From positions 1 through 57,039 of the forward strand of contig NZ_QFFZ01000021.1 of assembly GCF_004369225.1 (NCBI RefSeq): a stretch of 57,039 nucleotides of DNA. The letters run 5' to 3'. Under the pieces are notes generated by a model, which worked only from the letters and a program-made list of their open reading frames with translations, ran no database searches and was not told where the DNA came from. The position numbers were made by a program, and so were the translations under genes. Position 1 is the first letter of the stretch. Each line of letters opens with the position of its first letter. Positions 23,956-33,548 of the stretch are shown piece by piece. This DNA comes from Pelotomaculum propionicicum (GTDB lineage: Bacteria > Bacillota > Desulfotomaculia > Desulfotomaculales > Pelotomaculaceae).

Positions 23956-25601
23956 AAAAGCTCTTATTACTCGCTCTGGTCATAGTAATTGTCTGCACGG
24001 GATGTCTGCTGATTAAAAATCTACTGCCGGGAACTCCGGGCAGCGGCTCGCCTGAAGGTGACTTCGCCGCTTTCAGGGCGAAGAAGATGAAGCTGCCGGC
24101 CAGGCAGGAGCCTGTCTGCCTGGTTGCCGTCGGGGACATCATGCTCTCGCGGGGCGTGGCCGGGGAAATCAAAAAACAGGGGGGCGACCCGCTCCATCCT
24201 TTTGCAATAATTAAATACTACCTGAAAAGCGGTGACATTGTTTTTGGCAACCTGGAGAACCCGATCACGCCGGGCAGGGAAATCATGATGCCGGAGATGA
24301 CCCTGCGCGCCGACCCCGGCTCGGCACAAGCCCTGCAAGAGGCCGGTTTCAGCGTCCTTTCCCTGGCTAATAACCATTTGGCTGATTTTGGGTCCGAAGG
24401 GTTGCTGGACACCCTTCGATATTTGGATGAAGCGGGTATTGGGCATGCCGGCGCGGGAGAAAACGAGGAAGAAGCTTTTGCCGCCGCATTTAGCGAAGTA
24501 AACGGCCTGAAACTGGCCTTCCTGGCCTTTACCGACCCGGCCATTGTCCCGGATGCTTACCTGGCTGGTGTTGAACAGCCCGGTATCGCCTTCCTGGAGC
24601 AGGAAAAGGTGAGGGCGGCCGTGCAGGACGCCAGGAGGAAGGCTGACTTCGTGGTGGTTTCCATCCACGCCGGCAGGGAATACGAGAGTGAACCGGACCT
24701 TGCTCAAACACAGTTTGCCCGCCTGGCGGTTGACGCCGGCGCGGACCTTGTTCTGGGCCACCACCCCCACGTTGTGCAAAAGATAGAGCAATACAAAGGA
24801 AAATACATTATTTACAGCCTGGGTAATTTCATCTTCGATCAGAAGTGGTTCCGGGCTACCCGTGTTGGTCTGGCGGTAAAAATATTCATTGCCGCCGGCG
24901 GTGTGGAGAGGATGGAGTTTATGCCCGTTTTCATTAATGACCAGGACCAGCCGCAGCCCCTGGAGGGTGAAGATGCCGCTAAGGTAATAAAGAAACTCGG
25001 GCTGCAGACTGCTGGGGAGGCTTACCCGGCCTGGGACCCGGAAAGCCGTGTTTTCAAGGAAAGTACGAGGTACACTTTTTATGCCAATGATCCTAAAGTA
25101 AAGTCAAGGCTGATTAAAAACCGGCATTTTGACCTGGACCAGGACGGCGCCTGTGAAGATTTTGCGCTGCGGGACGGTAAATTAATGGTGGCTGCCGGCA
25201 CGCAGACAGTTTGGCAGTCGCCGGACGAATGGTGGGTGGATGATTTTTTCCTGGGCGACGCCAACAACGACGGTGTTCCGGAGCTGAACCTGCTGATCTG
25301 GAAGTCCGGCAGTTACGGCCATCATAAGCCCTTCTGGGTTACACAGGAAGACATGAATATCAAAAACCACCTTTTCATCTTTAAGCTGGCCGGTGGTGTT
25401 ATTAAGCCGGTTTGGCAGTCGTCCAACCTGGACCGGCCAAACTATGAGGCGGCTCTGGCAGACCTGGATGGCGACGGCAAAAACGAGCTGGTTGTCACGG
25501 AAGGCGATTATGCCGATCCCGGGCGGAGAGAGCCCGCCGTCTGGAAATGGAACGGCTGGGGTTTTAGTAAGATTGCTTACGGCGAACCTCAGGATACGTG
25601 A
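23952..25601 (+). CDS. CapA-family lipoprotein with C-terminal FG-GAP-like repeats
   Basis: 549 aa. A lipobox-like VCTGC closes the signal segment at about residue 18. The CapA (poly-gamma-glutamate synthesis) metallophosphatase core follows: VAVGDIMLSRGVAGEIKKQG, FGNLENPIT, SLANNHLADFG, VVSIHAGREYE, VLGHHPHVVQKIEQYKGKYI and YSLGNFIFDQ. The C-terminal 170 aa contain calcium-type repeats (FDLDQDGACEDFALRDGKLM, DANNDGVPELNLLIW, DLDGDGKNELVV), like VCBS/FG-GAP modules. No other capsule genes are nearby, so the substrate is uncertain; such proteins may act on cell-surface polymers. Confidence 0.85.
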   Translation: MKKLLLLALVIVIVCTGCLLIKNLLPGTPGSGSPEGDFAAFRAKKMKLPARQEPVCLVAVGDIMLSRGVAGEIKKQGGDPLHPFAIIKYYLKSGDIVFGNLENPITPGREIMMPEMTLRADPGSAQALQEAGFSVLSLANNHLADFGSEGLLDTLRYLDEAGIGHAGAGENEEEAFAAAFSEVNGLKLAFLAFTDPAIVPDAYLAGVEQPGIAFLEQEKVRAAVQDARRKADFVVVSIHAGREYESEPDLAQTQFARLAVDAGADLVLGHHPHVVQKIEQYKGKYIIYSLGNFIFDQKWFRATRVGLAVKIFIAAGGVERMEFMPVFINDQDQPQPLEGEDAAKVIKKLGLQTAGEAYPAWDPESRVFKESTRYTFYANDPKVKSRLIKNRHFDLDQDGACEDFALRDGKLMVAAGTQTVWQSPDEWWVDDFFLGDANNDGVPELNLLIWKSGSYGHHKPFWVTQEDMNIKNHLFIFKLAGGVIKPVWQSSNLDRPNYEAALADLDGDGKNELVVTEGDYADPGRREPAVWKWNGWGFSKIAYGEPQDT

Positions 25602-25682
25602 TCTTAGAAATTTTCAACAATAATAAGTATATTAACCACCTCATGGTTGATGTAGTGGCATTGGCAAGGAGTTGAACCGTAC

Positions 25683-26597
25683 TTGGATCAAAAACAAAAA
25701 GTGGTAATCTTTATCATTCTGATAATTGTTTTTTTGTCCATAGTTTTGACTGAAATGAAATTATGGAACTATGTAAACATTATTTTTGTAGGGGCAGTTA
25801 CTCATATTCTCGTTCCTTTGGAACTGCTGGCTATCTTTGTATGCGTCCGGCTCTACCGTGCGCTCCATAACCCCTTTTTTAAGTTTCAGGGCATAGTCCT
25901 GGTCTTGGGTGTGGCCGTGGAAGGATTAAGGGAATTACGGTTCACACTTATTGGGAGATTCATTTATCATTTTGAAGAATCTTACTATCAGGCACTCGGG
26001 GCTTCTATAGGCATAATAAGTACAATTATCGGGCTGGCCGGAATATTGCTGGCCTTATACGCGCTCTTGCATTACAGGGAGGGTTGGGAACAGGCCGAAG
26101 AGGTGCCTCTTATTAAAAGGTTTTATGATCTTATCCCGTCCGCGGGGAATAACAGGCTATTCTGTTATATGATTATCGGTGTCCCGCTGCTTTTGCACGT
26201 ATCTCTTATGCTAAGTTCTTTCTCCGGCAGTATCACCGACATAATAATTTCAGTTTTTAACGCCGTCTGGCTGCCGGCGGAACTGCTCGGCCTGCTCCTT
26301 AGTCTGGCCCTGCTGCGTATCTACAAAAACAATCTTTTTAAATACCTCGTCGCTGTTTATATAATCCCTTTAGTTGTTACAGCTTTTTCTTATTTCAATG
26401 TTTTCCTGAGCTTTTTTATTTACCGGTTCTCGGATAGCAATCCACCTGCTTGTTTTATTTTTAGCCAGATTATCTTTAACTACATCACAGCGTTTCATAA
26501 AGTGGTTCTTGCCGGTTTGCTGGTTTATGCCCTGCTAACTTACAGGGAGTCAATGAAAGAACCGGTTATGCAGGAACCATCAGTGTTCCATGATTAA
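25683..26597 (+). CDS. Eight-helix membrane protein with two similar halves
   Basis: 304 aa, TTG start with AAGGAG about eleven bases upstream. I count eight hydrophobic helices. The halves look alike: VPLELLAIFVCVRLYRALHN with ...LLALYALLHYREGWE in the first, LPAELLGLLLSLALLRIYKN with ...LVYALLTYRESMKE in the second. The repeat implies an internal duplication of a four-helix unit. No family recognised; the last gene of the DUF3160-CapA run, but about 80 bases from it. Confidence 0.6.
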   Translation: MDQKQKVVIFIILIIVFLSIVLTEMKLWNYVNIIFVGAVTHILVPLELLAIFVCVRLYRALHNPFFKFQGIVLVLGVAVEGLRELRFTLIGRFIYHFEESYYQALGASIGIISTIIGLAGILLALYALLHYREGWEQAEEVPLIKRFYDLIPSAGNNRLFCYMIIGVPLLLHVSLMLSSFSGSITDIIISVFNAVWLPAELLGLLLSLALLRIYKNNLFKYLVAVYIIPLVVTAFSYFNVFLSFFIYRFSDSNPPACFIFSQIIFNYITAFHKVVLAGLLVYALLTYRESMKEPVMQEPSVFHD

Positions 26598-26599
26598 TT

Positions 26600-26700
26600 A
26601 AGATAACTTACTACAAATTATATGATGTGCTTGTTGGTCCCGACGGCGACCCTGGGGCTGAGGAGGCAAAGGCATATGTTCTAATAAAAGTGCTCAAATT
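26600..26700 (+). pseudogene. Remnant of a second stalk-protein gene
   Basis: The plus strand reads KITYYKLYDVLVGPDGDPGA then EEAKAYVLIKV, against KYYKLYDAVVGPDYSPSVEE then AKAYVLEQGL in the protein at 8412-9443. Only about 32 codons remain, without start or stop of their own. It lies between the membrane protein and the RND permease tail. Confidence 0.6.
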
Positions 26701-26758
26701 CAGGGTTGAATATGAGCACTTTATAACGTTTGCAAGAATAATTGCTGGCTGACCAGCG

Positions 26759-29700
26759 TTACTGGTTGGCTGGGTTATGGCTCCATTTGACAAAAATCTT
26801 CTTAATTTTCTCCCACCTGCTGGCAAATCGTTTGTTCAACCTCTTACCCAGGTCGTCGAAAGAGGCGTATACCACAGGCACCAGGACCAGGGTGATCAGA
26901 GTGGAGAAAGATAAGCCAAAGGCGATGACAATGGCCATAGGCTTCATCATTTCGTTGCCGGAACCGCCCCCAAGAGCCATAGGCATTAAGGCCAACACTG
27001 TACACAGGGTTGTCATCAGGATCGGCCGCAGGCGGATCGGTCCCGCCTGCTTGATCGCTTCGTCGCGCTCAACCCCCCGCTTTCGTAGAGTATTGATATA
27101 GTCAACCAGCACGATAGCGTTATTGAGGACGATGCCCACCAGCATAATCGCCCCGATCAAACTCATAACGCTCAGACGGGTTCCGGTGAGCCCCAGCCCG
27201 ATCACAGCGCCGATAAAGGTGGGAGGCAGGGAAAACATGATAATGAAAGGCTGGAACAAAGATTCAAACTGGGCCGCCATCACCATGAAGACCAGCACAA
27301 TTGCCAGGATCAGCGCCATACCCAGAGAACTGAATGATTCACTCATATTCTGCCGCTCGCCGCTGAAGTCGATGGTATAACCCTGGGGCAGCGACATTTG
27401 CGCCAGTTTTTGCTGCACCTCTGTATTAACAGTACCGGATGCTACGCCGGAAACATCAGCGGTAATTTCCACTTCCCGGTTTTGGTTGGAGCGGCTGATC
27501 TCTTTGGGCGAATTCTTTATGGTTATGCTGGCCAAACTGCTTACCGGTACCTTCGCTCCGTTAGAGGAGACCAGCAGCAGGCTGGCAAGGTTGCTCTCCG
27601 ATTTAGTGAAATCACTGGCTAACTTCATAGTGATATCTACTGTGGTATCCCCGGTATGCAGGCTGCCTACCGTCGATCCTCCGAAGGCGGTTTTAATCAC
27701 TGAAAGAACCTGGCTTACAGAAAGCCCGTATTGCGCCGCCTTTTCACGGTCATCCACGACCTGTGCCTGGGTGTTGCTGGACAACGAACTCGCTACGTTC
27801 CTGGTGCCCGAGACCCCTTTGATGATGTCCACCGCCTCATTCCCCAGATCGGTAAGGACATCCAGGTCATTACCCCGGATAATCACATCGACCGCACTGC
27901 TGGACATGCCCATGGCGCCGCTTTCGACAGTCACGGTAAGAGTGGCCCCGGCCACATCACTTAAAGCCACACGCACTTTTTCCGCCGCTTCATCGGCCGT
28001 CAGGTCATATTCCTCCGCGTTTTTGAGCTTGTACTCAATGCTGGCCTGGTTGCTTTCGGAAATGCCCAAAAAGGACCTGCCGCCGCCGCCGACCTTGACA
28101 TAGTCTTTTTTGATACCGCCTTCCAGGGCCTTCCGGGCCAGCTCGTCAACCTCATCCGCCTTGGCGTGGGTTGCCTCCAGCTTTGTCCCCGTGGGCATTT
28201 CGATGGATATGTTAACCCCTCTTTCATCCATTGAAGACATGAACTCCATGCCAATCAGCGGGATGCAGCACAGGCTTAAGCAGAACAGCAGCACGGTGCC
28301 TAGCACCACTTTTTTACGGTGACCTAGAGCCCAGTTGAGAGTGCTTTTATACAGCGCGGTAAGCTTTTGCAGCCCGTAACCGAAAATTGTCACCGGATTT
28401 TTCGTGCCTTTTTTATACTCAAACTTTTCCGGCGCCGGAACAGTTTTCAACATTCTGGAGGCCATCATGGGGACCAGCGTCAGGGCGGCAAAGAGAGCGC
28501 AGGCATGAGAGAAGCTGACGGTAAGAGCCAGGGGTCTGAAAATCATGCTGGCGATGCCGCTGACAAAGACAACCGGCATAAAGACCACGATCTGGGAAGC
28601 TGCCGAAGCCATTACGGCGGTCCCTACCTCAGACGTCCCCACTTTGGCCGCGTTGACAATGTCAAGCCCTTCCTGCCTCTTTCTGTAGATGCTTTCCAGT
28701 ACTACAATGGCGAAGTCGACAAGCGAGCCGAGGCCCAGCATCAAGCCGCCCAGGGACAGCATGTTAATGGTTATACCGGAAAAATACATGGCGGAAAAGG
28801 TGCCGATCAGGGCGACCGGCAGAGTGATGGCCACAACAGCGGTGCTGCGGGCGCTGCGCAGGAACAAAAACAAAATGATTACCGCCAGGAGACCGCCGAG
28901 GAGTCCGTGTTCTTCAACACTTTCAATGGTGTCATTGATGGTGGTGGAAGTGTCGCTGACAATATCCATCTTTATACCGGCAGGCAGAGTTTTACTTAAA
29001 CCGGCGACTGCTTTACGCACATTCTCAGCAACCTGCACTGTGTTGCCGTCAGATGTTTTCATTACGCCGAGGCTGAGTGACTCACTGCCGTCCACGAAAG
29101 TCAGGGTGCTGTCTTCTTTAAAACCATCCCGCACGTCGGCGATGTCCGAGAGGGGGATATGGTTTTTCGAGGAGCCGGGAACACTGATCTGTACATTCTT
29201 GATAACATCCAGGTTGTCGAATTGGTTCATGACCCTGATGCTGATTTCATAGGATCCTTTGACCAGAGTGCCCGCTGTGCCGGTAATATCATCACTGGAG
29301 ATGGCCTGTGCAACCTGCTGTATGCTCAGGCCGTAGGCGTCCATTTTGGTTTGATTAAGCCTTACCTGGATCTCCCGCTCCTTACCGCCGCTGATTGTAA
29401 CAGAACTTACTCCCTCAATCCGCTCCAGGGCCGGCTGGATCGTATCCTCCGCGACCTCTTTCATCTTGGTGAGGCTGGCTCCTGAAAGAGAGTAGGTCAT
29501 AATGGACCGTGAGTTAGGGTCCATTTTCATAATCCTGGGACTGCCGGCGTCATCAGGCAGGGAATTTCTCACTGAATCAATTTTGTCCCGCAGGTCGTTT
29601 ACTTTGTCGTCAACCTTGACCCCGTAATTAAACTGCACCATTACCATTGAGTTGCCGTTGGAAGAGGTGGAGCTGATCTTTTTAACGCCGCTGACCGAAC

Positions 29701-29914
29701 TTACGGCGGATTCTATGGGCTTGGTGACTAATTTTTCTACTTCAGCCGGTGCCGCTCCCTGATAGCTGGTGCTGATGATAGCCATCGGTATACTCATATT
29801 GGGCATCAGGGCTACACCCAGGTTGGGCAGGGAGTAAAGGCCTATGAAAATAATAGCGGCAATGAGCATCGAGATGGCTACCGGCCGCTCTACAGAGAAA
29901 TCGGCTATTTTCAC
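26759..29914 (-). CDS. RND efflux permease (HAE-1/AcrB type)
   Basis: 1051 aa, the full length of the family. N-terminus IADFSVERPVAISMLIAAII, periplasmic porter domains and 12 membrane helices in the usual order are visible, e.g. ...LKKLGVAL..., AFGGSTVGSLHTGD, GTRLSVMSLIGAIMLVGIVL NNAIVLVDYI. In helix 4 the proton-relay pair of the family (Asp-Asp in AcrB) reads LVDFAIVVLES, with one Asp kept and Phe in place of the other. The GTG start overlaps the adaptor stop (GTGA). It should export lipophilic compounds using proton motive force, here across a single membrane or to the wall. Confidence 0.9.
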   Translation of the reverse strand: MKIADFSVERPVAISMLIAAIIFIGLYSLPNLGVALMPNMSIPMAIISTSYQGAAPAEVEKLVTKPIESAVSSVSGVKKISSTSSNGNSMVMVQFNYGVKVDDKVNDLRDKIDSVRNSLPDDAGSPRIMKMDPNSRSIMTYSLSGASLTKMKEVAEDTIQPALERIEGVSSVTISGGKEREIQVRLNQTKMDAYGLSIQQVAQAISSDDITGTAGTLVKGSYEISIRVMNQFDNLDVIKNVQISVPGSSKNHIPLSDIADVRDGFKEDSTLTFVDGSESLSLGVMKTSDGNTVQVAENVRKAVAGLSKTLPAGIKMDIVSDTSTTINDTIESVEEHGLLGGLLAVIILFLFLRSARSTAVVAITLPVALIGTFSAMYFSGITINMLSLGGLMLGLGSLVDFAIVVLESIYRKRQEGLDIVNAAKVGTSEVGTAVMASAASQIVVFMPVVFVSGIASMIFRPLALTVSFSHACALFAALTLVPMMASRMLKTVPAPEKFEYKKGTKNPVTIFGYGLQKLTALYKSTLNWALGHRKKVVLGTVLLFCLSLCCIPLIGMEFMSSMDERGVNISIEMPTGTKLEATHAKADEVDELARKALEGGIKKDYVKVGGGGRSFLGISESNQASIEYKLKNAEEYDLTADEAAEKVRVALSDVAGATLTVTVESGAMGMSSSAVDVIIRGNDLDVLTDLGNEAVDIIKGVSGTRNVASSLSSNTQAQVVDDREKAAQYGLSVSQVLSVIKTAFGGSTVGSLHTGDTTVDITMKLASDFTKSESNLASLLLVSSNGAKVPVSSLASITIKNSPKEISRSNQNREVEITADVSGVASGTVNTEVQQKLAQMSLPQGYTIDFSGERQNMSESFSSLGMALILAIVLVFMVMAAQFESLFQPFIIMFSLPPTFIGAVIGLGLTGTRLSVMSLIGAIMLVGIVLNNAIVLVDYINTLRKRGVERDEAIKQAGPIRLRPILMTTLCTVLALMPMALGGGSGNEMMKPMAIVIAFGLSFSTLITLVLVPVVYASFDDLGKRLNKRFASRWEKIKKIFVKWSHNPANQ

Positions 29915-31041
29915 TTGGAACCACCCTCCTGCCTAGTGACCGCCTTCACCTGCTGTCCGTCGGAGAGCAGCCGGTTGCCCTGGACGATGACGCTTTGCCC
30001 TTCTTCCAAACCCTTAGTGATTTCGATCCGGGAGTCATTAGACACACCTGTTTCAACATAAACCTCTTTGGCTTTACCGTCTTCCACGATATAGACAATA
30101 TGCTGCCCATCCTGTTCGATAACAGCGTCCACCGGAACAGCAATGATTTTTTGCAAGGCCCCTGTGAAGAGGTCAATTTTTACGGTCATACCCGGCTTGA
30201 TTTCCCCGTCCGGGTTGGCAATGGTGACTTCCACAGGGTAACCCATGGTGGTGGCGTCCGTTTTTGGTGCTACCGCGGTCACTGTCCCTTCCACGGATTT
30301 ATTCAGGGAAGCAATGGTCACCGTAACCTTGCTGCCGGGCTTAATGGTGTTCACCACACTTTCCGGTACGGAAGCCTCCACTTTGACCGTGTCGATATTG
30401 ACGATGACGGCGGCATCTTTCTGGCTGTTCACCATTTCGCCGTTCTCCACATTGACCTCGCCGACCAGTCCGGCAATCGGCGCGGTAACCGAATAGTCGT
30501 AATAATTGTCCTGCGCTATGTCCAGGGTGGCCTGGTCTTTATTCATTTGCTGCCGGCACTGTTCCAGGCTGAGCTGGGCATTGACCAGCTTGGTTTCCGC
30601 CTGTTCCAAATCGTTGTTTGACACAGCACCGCTTTCAAAAAGGGCTTTATAGCGGTCATAATTGGACTGGGCATCTTTTAAAGCCTGGACTGCCGTGTCA
30701 TAGCTCACCTGGGACATGCCCAGGGTGGCTCTCGACTGAGTCAGCTGGTTATAGGCATCCTTGGCTTCGATCTGAAAAAGGACCTGCCCCTTTTCCACCT
30801 GGTCACCCAGTTTAACGTTGACAGCGGCGACACGGCCTGTAACTTTAGGAGCTATGGTTGCTTTCCCCGCTGCTTCAATCTTGCCGGAGGTGTTAAAAAA
30901 TTTGTTCATGTCCGTCTTGGTAACAGTTACAACCTCAACAGCAGTGGCAGAGCTTTCACTGCCGGCTGGTTTTTTACCCCCGCACCCGCTCAAAAGAGAG
31001 GCCAACAAAAAAAACAACAGCAAAACCGTTAATCGTTTCAC
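29911..31041 (-). CDS. RND efflux adaptor (membrane fusion protein), lipoprotein
   Basis: 376 aa from the GTG at 31041, which has GGGAG about nine bases upstream; the frame is open back to 31092. The signal peptide ends in LLSGC. The HlyD/AcrA layout is complete: lipoyl-like strand (GKIEAAGKATIAPKVTGRVA, AVNVKLGDQVEKGQVLFQIE), a long coiled coil (QLTQSRATLGMSQVSYDTAV... EQAETKLVNAQLSLEQC), the second lipoyl half (YSVTAPIAGLVGEVNVENGE) and barrel domain. It pairs with the permease and is read before it, with a four-base overlap. Confidence 0.9.
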   Translation of the reverse strand: MKRLTVLLLFFLLASLLSGCGGKKPAGSESSATAVEVVTVTKTDMNKFFNTSGKIEAAGKATIAPKVTGRVAAVNVKLGDQVEKGQVLFQIEAKDAYNQLTQSRATLGMSQVSYDTAVQALKDAQSNYDRYKALFESGAVSNNDLEQAETKLVNAQLSLEQCRQQMNKDQATLDIAQDNYYDYSVTAPIAGLVGEVNVENGEMVNSQKDAAVIVNIDTVKVEASVPESVVNTIKPGSKVTVTIASLNKSVEGTVTAVAPKTDATTMGYPVEVTIANPDGEIKPGMTVKIDLFTGALQKIIAVPVDAVIEQDGQHIVYIVEDGKAKEVYVETGVSNDSRIEITKGLEEGQSVIVQGNRLLSDGQQVKAVTRQEGGSK

Positions 31042-31259
31042 TTTCCTGTCTCCCTTCATTTTCCCATCATAAACATTATAAAAAACGAACATAAACTGCC
31101 TCTAAAACAAATAGAAATATTTTTTAAACAAAATTTAAAAAAAAATTAAAATATACAGGCCTAATGTTATAAAAATTTAAAAAACAGTTTTAAAGTTATT
31201 TATATTTAGGATTTATAATGAATAAAGAGAACATTTTTCTAATGTCCGGGCGAGGTAAA

Positions 31260-32735
31260 ATGATGTCCTTAAGATCAAAAATTTGGGCCTCCTACATCAT
31301 CATGATTATTGTCCCGCTGCTCCTGGCGGTTTTGTCGGCTAGACTGATCTTGATTAATTATGAACAAGATCACCAGCTTCAGATAATAGAAACTGCCCAG
31401 GAGGAAAAACTTAAGGAGCATATGGATTTTCTTAATGAGTTGGAGAATACCCTGGTCAATCAACCGGATAATCTCAAAAATTCATTTTACCTTACATATC
31501 TGAATGATAAGATTTCTTCTTTTGATATGGGCGTCCTGATACAATACAACGGCGAGTTTAAGTATAATTCAGTTTCGGTCAACGCGGAAAAGCTCAAACC
31601 TTACCTGTCAAAATTTCTGCAGCAGGATATTACCGGCAGGTGGGTGTCAGCAACCACCAAAGACTATATAGTAAAATGCCGGGCCTTTACCTATAGTGAC
31701 GAAACACCAGGCCTGATCTACCTTTTTATGAACAGGACCGCTCCCTGGGATACTCCGCCGGATCACACCGGCTATGTGAAGTGGGTATTTTTAATTTTCA
31801 TCATATGCATTTTTTTAACCAACAGTTTTTTAACCTACCGGTTGTCCAAAAGCCTGATTGAACCTTTGGATTCCGTTAAAAAAGCTGCCAAGGAAATTCA
31901 AAATGGCAACCTGGATTATCCCATCAGCTACCCGGTAAAGAACGAGATAGGGGATCTGTATCAAGCCTTTGAAGAAATGAGGTTAAAGCTGAAGCAGTCA
32001 CAGGCGCTTAACGCACAGTATGAAAACAGCAGAAAAGAACTGGTGTCAAATATATCACACGACCTTAAAACGCCAATCACTGCAATTAAAGGCTACGTAC
32101 AGGGCATTATTGACGGGGTGGCCAATAATCCGGCCAAAATGGATAAATATCTCCGCACAATCTTGACCAATGCCGTGGAAATGGAGCGGCTGACCAACGA
32201 TTTGTTCCTTTTTTCCAAACTGGACATCAAACAGCTGCCTTTTTCCTTTGAATGTGTAGACATTAAGAAATACCTCGAGGATGCCGGAGAAGAATTGAAT
32301 TTTACTTTAAATGTGGAAAATATTTCCCTTAACTATGAATCCTATTATGAAAGCAATGATTTAATAATGGCCGACCGGCAAAGGCTGGTTAGAGTTATCC
32401 ATAATATTATGGAAAATGCCAAAAGACATTTGAACAAGCGGGAAAAGGAAATAAAAATAGTATTGCGGGAAGAAAAAGAGGAAGCACTGATTGAAATTAG
32501 TGATAACGGCTGCGGCATTCCGGCGGATAAACTCCCTTTTATTTTTGACCGGTTTTTCCGGGTGGACTGCGCCAGAAACCGGACCACCGGGGGCAGCGGC
32601 ATCGGGCTTTCCATTGCCAGGGAGATTATTGAAGCCCACCAGGGTAGGATTTGGGCCGAAAGCACCGAGGGGTGGGGAACCAGTATTTTTTTCACCTTAA
32701 AAAAAGTTGACTATTTTGTGGCCTACCAAAACTAG
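31260..32735 (+). CDS. Sensor histidine kinase
   Basis: 491 aa from ATG 31260 (GAGG just upstream; another ATG at 31218 has AGGA). Two membrane helices (about residues 8-28 and 175-195) flank an extracytoplasmic sensor of about 150 aa. HAMP (LSKSLIEPLDSVKKAAKEIQ), HisKA with His267 (ELVSNISHDLKTPITAIKGY) and HATPase boxes (VIHNIMENAKRH, ISDNGCGIPADKLPFIFDRF, GSGIGLSIAREIIEAHQGRI) are all present. It overlaps nothing but is 28 bases from the response regulator. Divergent from the RND genes, it probably senses the pump's substrate or envelope damage. Confidence 0.9.
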   Translation: MMSLRSKIWASYIIMIIVPLLLAVLSARLILINYEQDHQLQIIETAQEEKLKEHMDFLNELENTLVNQPDNLKNSFYLTYLNDKISSFDMGVLIQYNGEFKYNSVSVNAEKLKPYLSKFLQQDITGRWVSATTKDYIVKCRAFTYSDETPGLIYLFMNRTAPWDTPPDHTGYVKWVFLIFIICIFLTNSFLTYRLSKSLIEPLDSVKKAAKEIQNGNLDYPISYPVKNEIGDLYQAFEEMRLKLKQSQALNAQYENSRKELVSNISHDLKTPITAIKGYVQGIIDGVANNPAKMDKYLRTILTNAVEMERLTNDLFLFSKLDIKQLPFSFECVDIKKYLEDAGEELNFTLNVENISLNYESYYESNDLIMADRQRLVRVIHNIMENAKRHLNKREKEIKIVLREEKEEALIEISDNGCGIPADKLPFIFDRFFRVDCARNRTTGGSGIGLSIAREIIEAHQGRIWAESTEGWGTSIFFTLKKVDYFVAYQN

Positions 32736-32763
32736 AAAATGTGTTTACAAGGGAGGGGACGGC

Positions 32764-33456
32764 ATGAAAAAGGTGTTAATCATTGAAGACGAGCAATCTA
32801 TAGCGGAGTTGGAAAGAGATTATCTGGAGATTGACGGTTTTGAAACAGATATTGAGCTGAATGGCCGGACAGGTCTGCAGCGCGCCCTGCAAGGAGACTA
32901 CGCTATCATCATCCTGGATGTCATGCTGCCTGAAATAGATGGTTTTGAAATCTGCCGGACCATACGCGGCAGGAGCAATGTGCCCATAATTTTTGTCTCG
33001 GCCAAAAAAGAGGATATTGATAAAATCAGAGGGTTGGGGCTGGGCGCTGACGATTATATGACCAAGCCTTTCAGCCCCGCGGAACTGGTGGCAAGAATCA
33101 AATCCCATCTGGCCCGTTATAACCGGCTGGTTGACCATAAAACTTTTGACCATAACGAGGAATTGAAAATAAAAGGGCTGGTAATCAATAAGAGGTCCCG
33201 GCGTGTTTACCTGAACGGCCGGGAAATCCAGTTTACCGCCAAGGAGTTTGATCTGCTGGTGTTTCTGGCGGAGAACCCCGACCGGGTGTTCAGTAAAGAA
33301 CAGATTTTTGAAAGGATCTGGGGCGTGGATACTTTAGGCGAGATTGCGACAGTATCCGTCCACATCCGGCGGATCCGTGAAAAAATAGAATCAGACACTT
33401 CCAATCCCGAGTACATAGAAACCATCTGGGGCAGGGGTTACCGCTTTAATAATTAA
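32764..33456 (+). CDS. OmpR-family response regulator
   Basis: 230 aa from ATG 32764, which follows GGGAGGGGACGGC; the longer frame from 32707 lies within the kinase 3' end. Receiver residues are E8-D9, phospho-acceptor D52 (IIILDVMLPEIDGFE) and K101 (DDYMTKPF). The C-terminal winged helix (LVINKRSRRVYLNGREIQFT, AKEFDLLVFLAENPDRVFSK, TVSVHIRRIREKIE, GRGYRF) is typical. Likely target: the divergent RND operon and its own operon from the AT-rich 31093-31217 gap. Confidence 0.9.
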   Translation: MKKVLIIEDEQSIAELERDYLEIDGFETDIELNGRTGLQRALQGDYAIIILDVMLPEIDGFEICRTIRGRSNVPIIFVSAKKEDIDKIRGLGLGADDYMTKPFSPAELVARIKSHLARYNRLVDHKTFDHNEELKIKGLVINKRSRRVYLNGREIQFTAKEFDLLVFLAENPDRVFSKEQIFERIWGVDTLGEIATVSVHIRRIREKIESDTSNPEYIETIWGRGYRFNN

Positions 33457-33548
33457 GAAGTGTCAGTGGGAAGGCTTCATTAAGTTGTTTATTCTGTAAA
33501 TAGATATGCTATAATATTGACATAATAGTGGCTGAAGAGGTGGAAAAT

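Noticed and set aside
28367-28999. Plus-strand 210-codon frame inside the RND permease
   Set aside because: His/Gly-rich shadow of a conserved permease on the minus strand.
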